From positions 1 through 64,000 of the forward strand of contig JAVVTQ010000006.1 in assembly GCA_036653595.1 (NCBI GenBank): a stretch of DNA of 64,000 nt. The letters run 5' to 3'. The first letter of the stretch is position 1; each line of letters opens with the position of its first letter. This document shows, in pieces, positions 36,081 to 44,972 of the stretch. The notes beneath the pieces were generated by a model. The model was not told where the DNA came from. It made no database searches and was given only the letters and a program-made list of their open reading frames with translations. The stretch is from JAVVTQ01 sp036653595. GTDB lineage: Bacteria; Bacillota; Clostridia; Oscillospirales; Ruminococcaceae. The translations under genes and the position numbers were made by a program.

Positions 36081-37507
36081 AAAAGAAAAGACCTCATTTT
36101 ACAATGGCTGTCTACAACCTAAAGCCTATGCTTTTCCTTCTCGTTTTTCCGATACTGCGCGGAATAATATATGGCGGGAAGGCCTTTTTGACGGGCGCAT
36201 ATTATGATTTTCTGATACTGTTGGCGCTCATAGGGCTGTCGATAATCAAATGGCACAGATCCAGCTACACAGTAAGCAGTCAGCTGACAACCTTTCATTC
36301 GTCGTTTATTCTTCAAAAAAAAATACGCATAAACAATTCAAGCATTGCGCTCGCAAAGCTCAGACGTCCATTTTGGATGCGCCCATTTCGCGCCTGCACA
36401 GTTGAGCTTTACACAGATTCAAAAATGAAAAAGCCCGAATTTTCCGTGCAGATGTCATATTTTGAGGCTCAGAGATTCGTCTGTGTTGCTATGCCGTATG
36501 AGCGCAAGGGCCGCTCCTACAAGGCAAACGGAATGCACAGACTCCTGATGCCCTTTTTGGCGGCCAACTGCATAGCCGGCGTGATAGCTTGCTATATCGG
36601 AATTGCAAACAGCAAAAAAATACTAGGAACATCGTTCCTTGAGGACGCATTTGTCGAGAGATTGCTTGAAACAATCAACATTGTCGGAACAGTCGCGCCC
36701 CCGATAATAGCCTTTGCGATATCGCTTGTTTTTCTGGGGTTTGCTGTTTCCATGCTCGTAAATATCGAGCGCACATTTGGCTTTTCCGTGCGCCGAAGAG
36801 GTTCTGTCACGACGCTCAACATGGGGCTGGTTTCAAAAAATCTCTTTTATTTCAATACCGACGCTATAAATGCCATCGACACAAAAAGGTCAATTTCCGG
36901 CATAGTGTTTAGAAATTATCCGATATATTGCAGCATTTCCGGCTTCGACTCGGCGGACAGCCCGCCGATAATGATTGTTTCCGACAAAAGCGGCACGGCA
37001 ATTCAAGAGACACTCTTTTCCGAGTTCAGTTTTATGCTGCCGCAAATCGTGCCTAACAAAAAGACAATGCGCAGCTATATCGTATTTCCCCTGATAGCGT
37101 CCACGGTTTTTGCCGTGCTGGCACTGACGCTGTTGCGCTACTACACCGCACTCTTCGTCTCTGCCGGAATTTTATGCGGCATATTTTTGTGGTGGACCGC
37201 TATGAGAATCTACGCACAGGGAAAGGTTGGATTTTCTGTGAACAACGGCAATCTGTCCGTGTATCACATGAAGAAATTCGCTGTTCACAACGCGGCGATA
37301 CCTCTCGACAGGATAGACTATGTCACAGTTCGCAGACTTCCACACCAGTACATTTCCAAAACATGCCATATAATTATAAAGACGCGCGGACATGCCAAAA
37401 AGCGCAGTATATTTGCTTTTTATTATGCGGATGCTCTGGCCTTTTCCGAATACCTGAAAGAATGTATAATCAAAGCGCGGGAAGAAAAAGGGGAAGAAAA
37501 TGCTTGA
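36077..37507 (+). CDS. multi-bPH2-domain membrane protein, YdbT-like
   Basis: The 476-aa protein has repeated units of two membrane helices plus a bacterial PH domain: helices near residues 16-60 with a domain ending before PYERKG, helices near 155-225 followed by TFGFSVRRRGSVTTLNMGLVSKN, and helices near 335-380 followed by GKVGFSVNNGNLSVYHMKKF. I start at the ATG overlapping the previous stop (ATGA), with CAGGAG ahead; the longer open frame overlaps the previous gene without a binding site. It overlaps the pseudouridine synthase gene by 8 bases. Confidence 0.78.
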   Translation: MKKKRPHFTMAVYNLKPMLFLLVFPILRGIIYGGKAFLTGAYYDFLILLALIGLSIIKWHRSSYTVSSQLTTFHSSFILQKKIRINNSSIALAKLRRPFWMRPFRACTVELYTDSKMKKPEFSVQMSYFEAQRFVCVAMPYERKGRSYKANGMHRLLMPFLAANCIAGVIACYIGIANSKKILGTSFLEDAFVERLLETINIVGTVAPPIIAFAISLVFLGFAVSMLVNIERTFGFSVRRRGSVTTLNMGLVSKNLFYFNTDAINAIDTKRSISGIVFRNYPIYCSISGFDSADSPPIMIVSDKSGTAIQETLFSEFSFMLPQIVPNKKTMRSYIVFPLIASTVFAVLALTLLRYYTALFVSAGILCGIFLWWTAMRIYAQGKVGFSVNNGNLSVYHMKKFAVHNAAIPLDRIDYVTVRRLPHQYISKTCHIIIKTRGHAKKRSIFAFYYADALAFSEYLKECIIKAREEKGEENA

Positions 37508-38375
37508 GTTTGTCGTCACCGAAGAGTACGATGGGCGCAGGCTTTTTGTTTTTCTGAGAGGGCAGGGGGTATCGGCATCTCAGATAAGGAGCGTCAAATA
37601 CGATGAGGACGGTATCAGCGTAAATGGAAAGCGCGCCAAAACAAATCAAATTGTGAGAAAAAACGACTCAGTCGCGGTAAAGCATCCGGAGTCGTCGACG
37701 GTGCTTGTCCCGTGCGCCGATATTGTGCCCATCGTGTATGAGAGCGATGAGGCGATCGTATTTGACAAGCCGGCAGGCATGGCAACTCACCCAACGCGCA
37801 ATCAGCCCGAGGGCACGCTGGCAAACGTATTTGCACGAATAATGCTGCAAAGAGGTGTCGGTGCAACTTTCAGGCCTGTGAACAGATTGGACAAAAACAC
37901 ATCAGGGCTCGTGCTTGTGGCAAAGAGCAGGTTCGCAACGGAAAAGCTGCTTAAAAGCGCGCGAAAAAAGTACGCAGCCGTCGCCGAGGGAACATTTGAA
38001 GCAAAAGAGGAAACGGTCAACATGCCCATCGCGAGATGCGGCGATTCGATTATAAAGCGCTGTGTTTCCGAGAACGGCGACAGGAGCGTGACACACTTTG
38101 CAGTGGTGGGAGAGGGCGGCGGACACAGCCTCCTTGAGGTCGAGATTTTTACCGGGCGCACCCATCAAATCAGAGTTCATATGAGCTGGCTTTGCCACCC
38201 TCTCGCGGGAGATTCATTATACGGCGGCTCTGACAGGCTTATCGCGAGGCAAGCTCTGCACTGCAAGGAGCTCTCCTTTACGGAACCGATTTCAAAAAAA
38301 GAAATTGCACTTAAAAGCCCCATGCCGCGCGATATGGAGGCGCTCATAAAAAGCTTGGATATTTCCGATAAATAG
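37500..38375 (+). CDS. RluA family pseudouridine synthase
   Basis: A 291-aa RNA pseudouridine synthase of the RluA/RluD family. It has an N-terminal S4-like RNA-binding region (GVSASQIRSVKYDEDGISVNGKRA), PIVYESDEAIVFDKPAGMATHPT, and the catalytic Asp in NRLDKNTSGLVLVAKS; FTGRTHQIRVHM completes the signature. It modifies uridines in rRNA or tRNA; which sites cannot be told. It overlaps the YdbT-like gene and ends the run of same-direction genes. Confidence 0.92.
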   Translation: MLEFVVTEEYDGRRLFVFLRGQGVSASQIRSVKYDEDGISVNGKRAKTNQIVRKNDSVAVKHPESSTVLVPCADIVPIVYESDEAIVFDKPAGMATHPTRNQPEGTLANVFARIMLQRGVGATFRPVNRLDKNTSGLVLVAKSRFATEKLLKSARKKYAAVAEGTFEAKEETVNMPIARCGDSIIKRCVSENGDRSVTHFAVVGEGGGHSLLEVEIFTGRTHQIRVHMSWLCHPLAGDSLYGGSDRLIARQALHCKELSFTEPISKKEIALKSPMPRDMEALIKSLDISDK

Positions 38376-38440
38376 ACTTGTGCCACGGCTTTTCAAATTT
38401 ACAGAATCTTCCATAGAAAAATATACACAGGCACAAATGG

Positions 38441-38469
38441 TTGAAAAAAACACCGTCATATAGTATAAT
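38441..38469 (+). promoter_or_regulatory. predicted sigma-A promoter of the M23 peptidase gene
   Basis: TTGAAA and TATAAT are exactly 17 bases apart, 56 bases ahead of the start codon. Confidence 0.78.
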
Positions 38470-38525
38470 AACACTATCTTTACGATGAATTTTAATAATC
38501 TGTTATATAAAAAGGAGCTATGGTT

Positions 38526-40286
38526 ATGGGAATACGAACGACCAAAAGCTCGTCTTTCATAGGGCGCAGACATTCGCTCAGACCGCATAGGCGGCAAAAA
38601 CTCAGTATAAGACGGCTTATCGCATTTTTAATACAGTACGCGCAGGATCAGTTCTACTACATCGGCGCTGTTGTTGAGCGCGACTTTAAAAACTGTGTCC
38701 GCGCGCTGCGCAAAGGTTCCAAAAAGCTCTTTGCTTTTTTGTGGCGCTGCATATGCGCTGTCGGACGGATTATATACAAATTCTCGGCAGCGATTTTTCA
38801 CGATATCGCCGCGCCGTTTAAAAAGGCAGCCAGAAGCATCAAAAGCCTCGGCATTGTGCTAAAAAGCGCAAAGGGACGCGGCTTTGCTTTCAAAATGAAC
38901 CGTGTCAAACAGTTTTTCAAGTATGGCTGGCTTTGGAACAAGCATCTTGTGATGAGGTTCTTCAACTATTTTCTGCCTGTCGCCAGTTTGGCGGTTTGCG
39001 TGGCTGTAGTGATAACGGTGGTGAACCTGAACTATTCGCTCGAGGTCACATATAACGGTCAGCAAGTGGGCTATGTCGCGGACAGCAACGTCTTTGACTC
39101 GGCTTGTAAAATAATTCAAAACAGGATAATCGTCAAAAATGACAAGACATGGAGCTCGGATGCAGAGCTGCGGATTGCCGTGGCAGGAAGCGAGCAGCTG
39201 GCGTCGCAGGATGTTATGGCAAACTCGCTGCTCTCTGTGTCGGGAACCGAAATAGTAGAGGCCACCGGCCTTTATATCGGCGGTGTGTTTCAGGGTGCGA
39301 CCTCTGCACCGGCACTTTTGCAGGAAACGCTCGACGAGATTATCAGACCATATAAAGAGCAGGCAAGCTTCGACCCCGAAATTGTTGTGAAATTCTCGCG
39401 CGATGTGGAGCTGATACCGGGAATATACCCGGCGGGCAGCGTCAAGTCCATCGATGATTTGCTCAACCTAATACGCTCTCCCGATGCGCAGGACCGTTAT
39501 TATGAAGTTTCTGCCGGCGAGAGTGCAAAGGAAATCGCGCTCAAGAACGGACTTACGCTTGAAAAGCTGCAAGAGCTCAATCCCGACGCGGATATGAACC
39601 TCACAGAGGGCACAAATCTGCTTATCGCGAGAGCAGAGCCGCTTCTCAGCATCAAGACTGTCAAACAGCTGACGTATACGGAGTCCATCGCATATGAAAC
39701 GACAGCTATAAAGGATTCGCGCTTCTATGTCGGTTATCTGTGGATGGTTTCTACAGGAGAGGCAGGAGAGCGCACTCTTACCGCCGAGATTGAATATGAA
39801 AACGGCGAGGAGATTTCGCGCACAATAATATCAAACGTCGTGACCAGACCGCCTATCAACCAGGAAATCATAGTCGGCTCTAAGCTTCAAGAGGGCCAGA
39901 CCTCAGTGTCGGTCGGTACAGGTCAGCTTTCTTGGCCCACCGGCGCGGGATACTCAATTTCACGTGGCTGGACCAGCTACCACTTTGGCATAGATATCGC
40001 GGCGGCGTACGGCACCCCGATTTATGCCGCTGACAACGGAACTGTTACGATTTCCACAACTTTGCCGTGGGACTACGGCACATATGTCATGATAGACCAT
40101 GGCAACGGAATGTCCACGGTTTACGGACACAACAGCGCTAACCTGGTCGAGGTCGGAGACGTTGTGGCTCGCGGTCAGCTCATCGGCTTGATGGGCTCAA
40201 CGGGAAACTCAACCGGCAACCACTGCCATTTTGAGGTGAGACTGCAAGGCGTGCGCGTTGACCCGGCTATATACCTCTACGGATAG
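38526..40286 (+). CDS. M23 peptidoglycan endopeptidase with LysM and G5 domains
   Basis: A 586-aa cell-wall hydrolase. Residues 1-145 are very basic and cytoplasmic, with amphipathic stretches; a single membrane helix follows at about 148-168. Outside come a linker domain, a LysM repeat near 322-372 (EVSAGESAKEIALKNGLTLEKLQELNPDADM), a G5 domain near 375-450 (KDSRFYVGYLWMVSTGEAGERTLTAEIEY is its core) and the M23 domain with zinc ligands in YHFGIDIA and NHCHFEV. The second ATG is used because AAAGGAG lies 8 bases before it. The stop is 32 bases ahead of murA, so cell-wall cleavage and precursor synthesis may be co-expressed. Confidence 0.92.
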   Translation: MGIRTTKSSSFIGRRHSLRPHRRQKLSIRRLIAFLIQYAQDQFYYIGAVVERDFKNCVRALRKGSKKLFAFLWRCICAVGRIIYKFSAAIFHDIAAPFKKAARSIKSLGIVLKSAKGRGFAFKMNRVKQFFKYGWLWNKHLVMRFFNYFLPVASLAVCVAVVITVVNLNYSLEVTYNGQQVGYVADSNVFDSACKIIQNRIIVKNDKTWSSDAELRIAVAGSEQLASQDVMANSLLSVSGTEIVEATGLYIGGVFQGATSAPALLQETLDEIIRPYKEQASFDPEIVVKFSRDVELIPGIYPAGSVKSIDDLLNLIRSPDAQDRYYEVSAGESAKEIALKNGLTLEKLQELNPDADMNLTEGTNLLIARAEPLLSIKTVKQLTYTESIAYETTAIKDSRFYVGYLWMVSTGEAGERTLTAEIEYENGEEISRTIISNVVTRPPINQEIIVGSKLQEGQTSVSVGTGQLSWPTGAGYSISRGWTSYHFGIDIAAAYGTPIYAADNGTVTISTTLPWDYGTYVMIDHGNGMSTVYGHNSANLVEVGDVVARGQLIGLMGSTGNSTGNHCHFEVRLQGVRVDPAIYLYG

Positions 40287-40318
40287 AAAGACAATACGCA
40301 AAAAGGGGCTTTTGGGAG

Positions 40319-41605
40319 TTGGAGCAATACGTTATTCAAGGCGGATGTCGGCTAAAGGGAACGGTTGATATAAGCGGTGCAAAAAATGCCGCTGTGGCAA
40401 TATTGCCGGCGACAATTGTGTCAGATGGCATTTGCATCGTTGAAAATGTGCCATATATAAGCGATGTAACCATCATGACCGACATCCTTGCCGACATGGG
40501 CGCTTCTGTCAGGCCGCTTGACAAGCACTCATATTCAATTGACACCAATGGAATACGCACACACGAAATAGTACATGAGATGTCGCGCCATATGCGCGCC
40601 TCATACTATTTTTTGGGTGCTCTGCTTACAAAGTTCGGAAAAGCGCGCGTGCCGCTTCCTGGCGGCTGCAATCTTGGAGCGCGCCCAATAGATCAACATT
40701 TGAAGGCATTTGCGGCGCTGGGCTGCGAGGTGTCTGTTTCGCACGGCATAGTTGATGTTTCCTGTCCTGACAGAATGCGCGGCGCACACATTTTTTTCGA
40801 TACCGTCTCGGTCGGCACAACGATAAACGCAATACTTGCGTCCGTGAAAGCCGAGGGGCAGACGATTCTCGAAAATGTGGCTAAGGAGCCGCACATAGTC
40901 GATGTCGCCAACTTTTTGAATTCTATGGGCGCGGATGTCCGCGGCGCAGGAACAGACGTGATTAAAATAAGAGGTGTGGACTATCTGCGCGGGACGCATT
41001 ATTCTATAATCCCGGATCAGATTGAGGCCGGAACATACATGGCTGCGGCCGTGGCAACCGGCGGCGATGTCATAATAAACAAAGTCACGCCAAAGCACCT
41101 GGAATCAATAACCTCGCGTCTTCTGCGCGCAGGTGCGAGCGTCGAGGAATACGAGGAGTCACTGCGCATATACCGCACAGCGCCGATAACACCGACAAAT
41201 ATAAAGACAATGCCTCACCCCGGATTTCCCACCGACATGCAGCCGCAGATGGCTGTTGTGTTGGCACTCGCCGAGGGAACATCAATCATAACCGAGGGCG
41301 TTTGGGACAACCGCTTTAAATATGTGGACGAGCTTCGCCGTATGGGCGCCAATATTCAAGTGGACGGCAAGGTGGCAGTCATTGAGGGTGTGGAGTGTCT
41401 GACGGCCGCGCCCGTAAAGGCGACTGATTTGCGCGCGGGCGCCGCGATGATAATTGCGGGTCTTGCGGCAGAAGGCGAGACACATATTGAGGATATTTAT
41501 CATGTCGAACGCGGATATGAGGACGTTGTCGAGAAATTTCGCGCTCTGGGAGCAGATATAAAAAAAGTCGAAGACGACAATTACATCATGATGCAGGCCA
41601 ATTGA
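40319..41605 (+). CDS. murA: UDP-N-acetylglucosamine 1-carboxyvinyltransferase
   Basis: The first committed enzyme of peptidoglycan synthesis, transferring enolpyruvate from PEP to UDP-GlcNAc; 428 aa is standard. VDISGAKNAAVAILPA and the active-site Cys in LPGGCNLGARPIDQH are present, so a fosfomycin-type target Cys is kept; FPTDMQPQM and GVWDNRFKYVDEL follow. The start is TTG (MEQYVIQGG) with AAAAGGGG 10 bases upstream, an imperfect spacing, but no better start exists close to the conserved N-terminus. Confidence 0.95.
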   Translation: MEQYVIQGGCRLKGTVDISGAKNAAVAILPATIVSDGICIVENVPYISDVTIMTDILADMGASVRPLDKHSYSIDTNGIRTHEIVHEMSRHMRASYYFLGALLTKFGKARVPLPGGCNLGARPIDQHLKAFAALGCEVSVSHGIVDVSCPDRMRGAHIFFDTVSVGTTINAILASVKAEGQTILENVAKEPHIVDVANFLNSMGADVRGAGTDVIKIRGVDYLRGTHYSIIPDQIEAGTYMAAAVATGGDVIINKVTPKHLESITSRLLRAGASVEEYEESLRIYRTAPITPTNIKTMPHPGFPTDMQPQMAVVLALAEGTSIITEGVWDNRFKYVDELRRMGANIQVDGKVAVIEGVECLTAAPVKATDLRAGAAMIIAGLAAEGETHIEDIYHVERGYEDVVEKFRALGADIKKVEDDNYIMMQAN

Positions 41606-41617
41606 TTGCGACAAAAC

Positions 41618-41651
41618 GGCGAAGGACCGCAAGGTTCTTCGCCTGTATTTT
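41618..41651 (+). terminator. hairpin between murA and walJ-like gene
   Basis: GGCGAAGGACC and GGTTCTTCGCC pair over 11 bp with one wobble around GCAA, followed by TGTATTTT. It looks like a moderate terminator or attenuator inside an otherwise same-direction run. Confidence 0.6.
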
Positions 41652-41664
41652 AAAGGGAGAGTCT

Positions 41665-42456
41665 ATGGCAAAGTTCGCGACGCTATACAGCGGAAGCTCC
41701 GGCAACTGCACGGCGGTATATGAAAAAGGGAAAGCAATATTGATCGATATGGGGGCGAGCTGCAAGCGAACGGTCGGCGCGCTTCAAATACTTGGGCTGT
41801 CGGCCGACGACGTCGAGGCCGTATTTGTCACACACGAGCACTCGGACCATATCGCGGGGCTTGCGATATTTCTAAAATACCACAAGGTGCCCCTTTACAC
41901 CAGCGCGGCGACGCTGTCATATCTGAAGCTGCATGCGCTTATTCCAAAAGACTGTGAGTGTCACGCAATCGACGGTGCAGACCTTGTCACGGTGGGGCCG
42001 TTCTCGGTGCGCGCATTTTGCACAAGCCATGACAGCGCAGATTGCTGCGGTTACAGGATTGCGCTTCCCTCAGGAGGAGAGATTGCCGTGGCAACCGACC
42101 TCGGGGTTGTCTCGGAGGATGTTTATGACAATATCAGCGGCTGCGAGCTCGTCGCACTTGAGTCGAATTATGATGAGAACATGCTTCGCTTCGGGCCATA
42201 TCCCGCGTATCTCAAAGCGCGCATAATGTCTTCGCAGGGACATCTTTCAAATTCGGACTGCGCTAAAACGGCGGCGAGACTTGCCGAATCAGGAACAAAA
42301 AGGCTGGTGCTGATGCATTTGAGCAAGGAGAACAACGAGCCGCAAATCGCACTGACTTCGTGTTTTTCGATGCTTGAAAACTATGGCTTTTCACAGGAGG
42401 ACTTTTGCGTCTACATAGCGCCCAGAAACGATGTCGGCGAAATACTGGAGCTTTGA
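41665..42456 (+). CDS. MBL-fold hydrolase, WalJ/YycJ-like
   Basis: A 263-aa metallo-beta-lactamase-fold protein with MAKFATLYSGSSGNCTAV at the start, the metal motif FVTHEHSDHIAGL at about residues 53-65, and FCTSHDSADCCGYRI. This is the pattern of WalJ (YycJ), an exonuclease-like protein linked to the WalKR cell-wall system in Bacillus. No walKR genes are near here, but rlmH follows directly, as in Bacillus where walJ, htrA and rlmH are neighbours. The start is the ATG after AAAGGGAG; the longer frame overlaps the preceding hairpin. Confidence 0.88.
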   Translation: MAKFATLYSGSSGNCTAVYEKGKAILIDMGASCKRTVGALQILGLSADDVEAVFVTHEHSDHIAGLAIFLKYHKVPLYTSAATLSYLKLHALIPKDCECHAIDGADLVTVGPFSVRAFCTSHDSADCCGYRIALPSGGEIAVATDLGVVSEDVYDNISGCELVALESNYDENMLRFGPYPAYLKARIMSSQGHLSNSDCAKTAARLAESGTKRLVLMHLSKENNEPQIALTSCFSMLENYGFSQEDFCVYIAPRNDVGEILEL

Positions 42457-42468
42457 GGGAGGGTAAAT

Positions 42469-42948
42469 ATGCTGACTATTGAGATAATTTGCGTTGGAAA
42501 GCTAAACCAATCCTTTCTGGCCGACGGCTGTGCGGAGTATGTCAAGCGCCTCATGCCCTTTACAAAAATCCTCTTGACAGAGCTGCCCGAGGAAAAGCTG
42601 CAAAGCTCCAATAGGGGCGCAGAGCTGCAAGTGATTGACAAAGAGAGCGACAGGATTCTAGCACGGCTTGCAAAGACACGGGCACACTGCGCGGCGCTCT
42701 GCGTAGAGGGCGAGCAGAAATCGAGCGAGGAACTTGCGCAATATCTCGAAAAGGTGTCGATGAATTTTTCGCACCTGACATTTGTCATCGGGGGGTCCTT
42801 GGGACTGTCGCAGAAGCTCAAAGAGAGCGCCGACATAAGGCTCTCCATGTCAAAAATGACATTTCCCCACCAGCTGGCGCGGCTTATGCTCCTAGAGCAG
42901 CTGTACAGAGCTGTGACAATCAACGAGAACATAAAATATCACAAATGA
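42469..42948 (+). CDS. rlmH: 23S rRNA pseudouridine(1915)-N3-methyltransferase
   Basis: A SPOUT methyltransferase of 159 aa that methylates pseudouridine 1915 in 23S rRNA helix 69. The family start LTIEIICVGKLNQSFLADGCAEYVKRL-like region, FVIGGSLGLSQKLKE and the C-terminal HQLARLMLLEQLYRA are all present. It starts 12 bases after the MBL gene. Confidence 0.96.
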   Translation: MLTIEIICVGKLNQSFLADGCAEYVKRLMPFTKILLTELPEEKLQSSNRGAELQVIDKESDRILARLAKTRAHCAALCVEGEQKSSEELAQYLEKVSMNFSHLTFVIGGSLGLSQKLKESADIRLSMSKMTFPHQLARLMLLEQLYRAVTINENIKYHK

Positions 42949-42956
42949 GGTTGACT

Positions 42957-44669
42957 ATGAACTGCGATATTCTTTTTTATAATGGAACGATATTCAACAC
43001 CACTTTCAAAAAATTCTACAATGGCTTTTTTGCAACAAGGGACGGCTGCGTGCTGAGAATGGGCGAGGGGGAGCCACCCGCTTCGCTCGACGCCAAGCAA
43101 AAGGTCAATCTGCGAAAAAAAACCGTTGTGCCGGGACTTATTGATGTGCATATGCACATCGAGAGCAGTATGCTTGTGCCGCTCTGCTTTGCCGACGAGC
43201 TTGTCAAGCACGGTATCACGACGATAGTGAGCGAACCGCACGAGATGGCAAACGTGGCCGGCGCAGACGGAATATTCGCCATGATAAACGCCGGAAAAGG
43301 AGCGCCGTTGGATATATATTACGGCGCGCCAAGCTCTGTTCCCTCGACAAGCCTCGAGCTTGAGACGACGGGTGGCGTTATCGACACGGAGGATTTGGCC
43401 GCGCTGCTCGCAAACCCGGACGTAAAATGCCTCGGAGAGGTCATGAACACGCGAGATGTCGTGTACAACAAGAGCGGAAAAACGAACGGTATAATTCGCG
43501 AATTCAAACGTCTCGACCCGCGTCTGCCCAGAGAGGGTCACTGTCCGCGTCTCGTCGGTGACGAGCTTGCGGAATATCTTTTTGAGGGCGTGGATTCAGA
43601 CCACACAGACCACACCATGGAGGAGTTTAAAGAGAGATATTTCAACGGTATGTTTGTTGAAATTCAGGACAAGACACTGACCAAGGAGCTTGTGGATTAT
43701 GTCGAGAAAAATGATTTATACACAGACACTGCGCTTGTAACTGACGATGTCATGGCTGATGAATTTGTCAGAGACGGTGGTCTTGACTATATCGTAAGGC
43801 GCGCGATTGCGCTGGGAATGAGCCCCGAGAACGCGATATACTGCGCTACAAAGACCCCGGCTGTCAGGATGCTTTTAAATGACCGCGGCGACCTGCGTCC
43901 CGGAAAGCTGGCCGATTTTGCGGTGCTGTCAGATTTAAATGCCTTTTGTGTCGAACAGACATATAAAAAAGGGAACTGTGTTTTTGACAGAGAGTCACAC
44001 GAGGAGAAAAAACGCGGAAGACCGTCGTTTGACGAAAGCTATTTTCATTCGGTTAAGCTCGAAAAAATAGGCGAAGATGATTTTACTATAGAGTGTGCCA
44101 AAGAGCGCGCGCAGTGCCGCGTAATAGAAACATGCAGTGACTCCACTGCCACGCGCATGGTGCTTTGCGACATGAAGTCGGTCGGGGGGCAGCTGCTCTG
44201 GGAAAACAGTGAAATTCTTCAAGTAAAGGTCTTCGAGCGCTATGGCATCAACAAAAACAGCGCCTGCGGCCTTGTGACGGGTGCTCTGATAAAGCACGGC
44301 GCAATTGCGTCGACATATTGCCATGACCATCATAATCTGATTGTCGCAGGCTCCACAAAGTGCGATATGGCGATTGCCTCTAACTGTGTCATCGAAATGA
44401 GCGGCGGGCTGGCGGTCGTCTTGGACGGAAAGGTCATCGCAAAGGCGGCTCTGCCCATCGGCGGAATATTGAGCGACAAACCGGCCGTCGAATTTGCAAA
44501 GGATATCGAGAATGTGACGGCGGCGATGAGGTCGCTCGGCTATGACCACTATGATCCCATCATGAGCTTCTGCACGCTGTCGCTGCCTGTCAGCCCGGAC
44601 CTCAAGATAACAGATGTCGGACTTATTGAGGTCAAGACACAGAAAAAAGTCGATTTATTTGTAGAATAG
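42957..44669 (+). CDS. ade: adenine deaminase
   Basis: A 570-aa amidohydrolase that deaminates adenine to hypoxanthine. GLIDVHMHIESSM and VSEPHEMANV carry the metal-binding histidines and the carboxylate bridge, VDSDHTDHTMEEF and LPIGGILSDKP are further family marks, and the C-terminal half is the adenine-deaminase-specific domain. An ATG overlaps the rlmH stop, but a second ATG 12 bases later sits 6 bases after GAGG and is my choice. With adenosine deaminase at 12 kb it completes purine salvage to hypoxanthine/inosine. Confidence 0.94.
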   Translation: MNCDILFYNGTIFNTTFKKFYNGFFATRDGCVLRMGEGEPPASLDAKQKVNLRKKTVVPGLIDVHMHIESSMLVPLCFADELVKHGITTIVSEPHEMANVAGADGIFAMINAGKGAPLDIYYGAPSSVPSTSLELETTGGVIDTEDLAALLANPDVKCLGEVMNTRDVVYNKSGKTNGIIREFKRLDPRLPREGHCPRLVGDELAEYLFEGVDSDHTDHTMEEFKERYFNGMFVEIQDKTLTKELVDYVEKNDLYTDTALVTDDVMADEFVRDGGLDYIVRRAIALGMSPENAIYCATKTPAVRMLLNDRGDLRPGKLADFAVLSDLNAFCVEQTYKKGNCVFDRESHEEKKRGRPSFDESYFHSVKLEKIGEDDFTIECAKERAQCRVIETCSDSTATRMVLCDMKSVGGQLLWENSEILQVKVFERYGINKNSACGLVTGALIKHGAIASTYCHDHHNLIVAGSTKCDMAIASNCVIEMSGGLAVVLDGKVIAKAALPIGGILSDKPAVEFAKDIENVTAAMRSLGYDHYDPIMSFCTLSLPVSPDLKITDVGLIEVKTQKKVDLFVE

Positions 44670-44735
44670 AATATACAATTTGTAATAATCATCAAAATAA
44701 CACGGAAATTGTCTCCCCTGCACAGAATATGAGGC

Positions 44736-44879
44736 TTATTTGAAGATACCGCTGACTTCGCCATGTGATAATCGGCGTATCAAGGGAAAGCGCGCTTGTC
44801 GCGGGACAAATATGATTAAGAATAAAAAGTCCTCACCGCCCGGCAATATTGCGAGCAACGGCAAAAAAACGAATTGCAA
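44736..44879 (-). CDS. possible 47-aa hydrophobic small protein
   Basis: A TTG codon lies 8 bases after a perfect GGAGGTGAT and opens a 47-codon frame. The N-terminal half is hydrophobic (MQFVFLPLLAILPGGEDFLFLIIFVP) with a Gly-Gly-Glu-Asp break, then a basic stretch RQARFPLIRRLSHG. The strong binding site at ideal spacing is the main argument; the lack of an ATG and of a known family is against it. It could be a small membrane peptide or chance. Confidence 0.35.
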   Translation of the reverse strand: MQFVFLPLLAILPGGEDFLFLIIFVPRQARFPLIRRLSHGEVSGIFK

Positions 44880-44881
44880 AT

Positions 44882-44930
44882 AAAAATCACCTCCGAAAGC
44901 AGAACAGAAGCTGCGTTTGGAGGTGATTTT
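44882..44930 (+). repeat. inverted repeat exposing Shine-Dalgarno on both strands
   Basis: AAAATCACCTCC and GGAGGTGATTTT form a perfect 12-bp stem, with inner AAAGCAG/CTGCGTTT pairing around AACAGAAG. Because the arms contain GGAGGTGAT, each transcript direction has a full-length anti-16S match at the 3' arm, which the hairpin would sequester. A start codon follows at 7-8 bases on both sides. Confidence 0.75.
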
Positions 44931-44933
44931 AGC

Positions 44934-44972
44934 ATGGGAAAAAGGAATGGGACAGTTGCGATAGGGCCGTAA
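44934..44972 (+). CDS. possible 12-aa leader-like micro-ORF
   Basis: ATG follows GGAGGTG at 8 bases and the frame reads MGKRNGTVAIGP then TAA. The binding site is the best in the window, but the product is only 12 residues. It may be a leader peptide, a start to a decayed gene (the frame continues open and basic after the stop) or not translated at all. Confidence 0.3.
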   Translation: MGKRNGTVAIGP

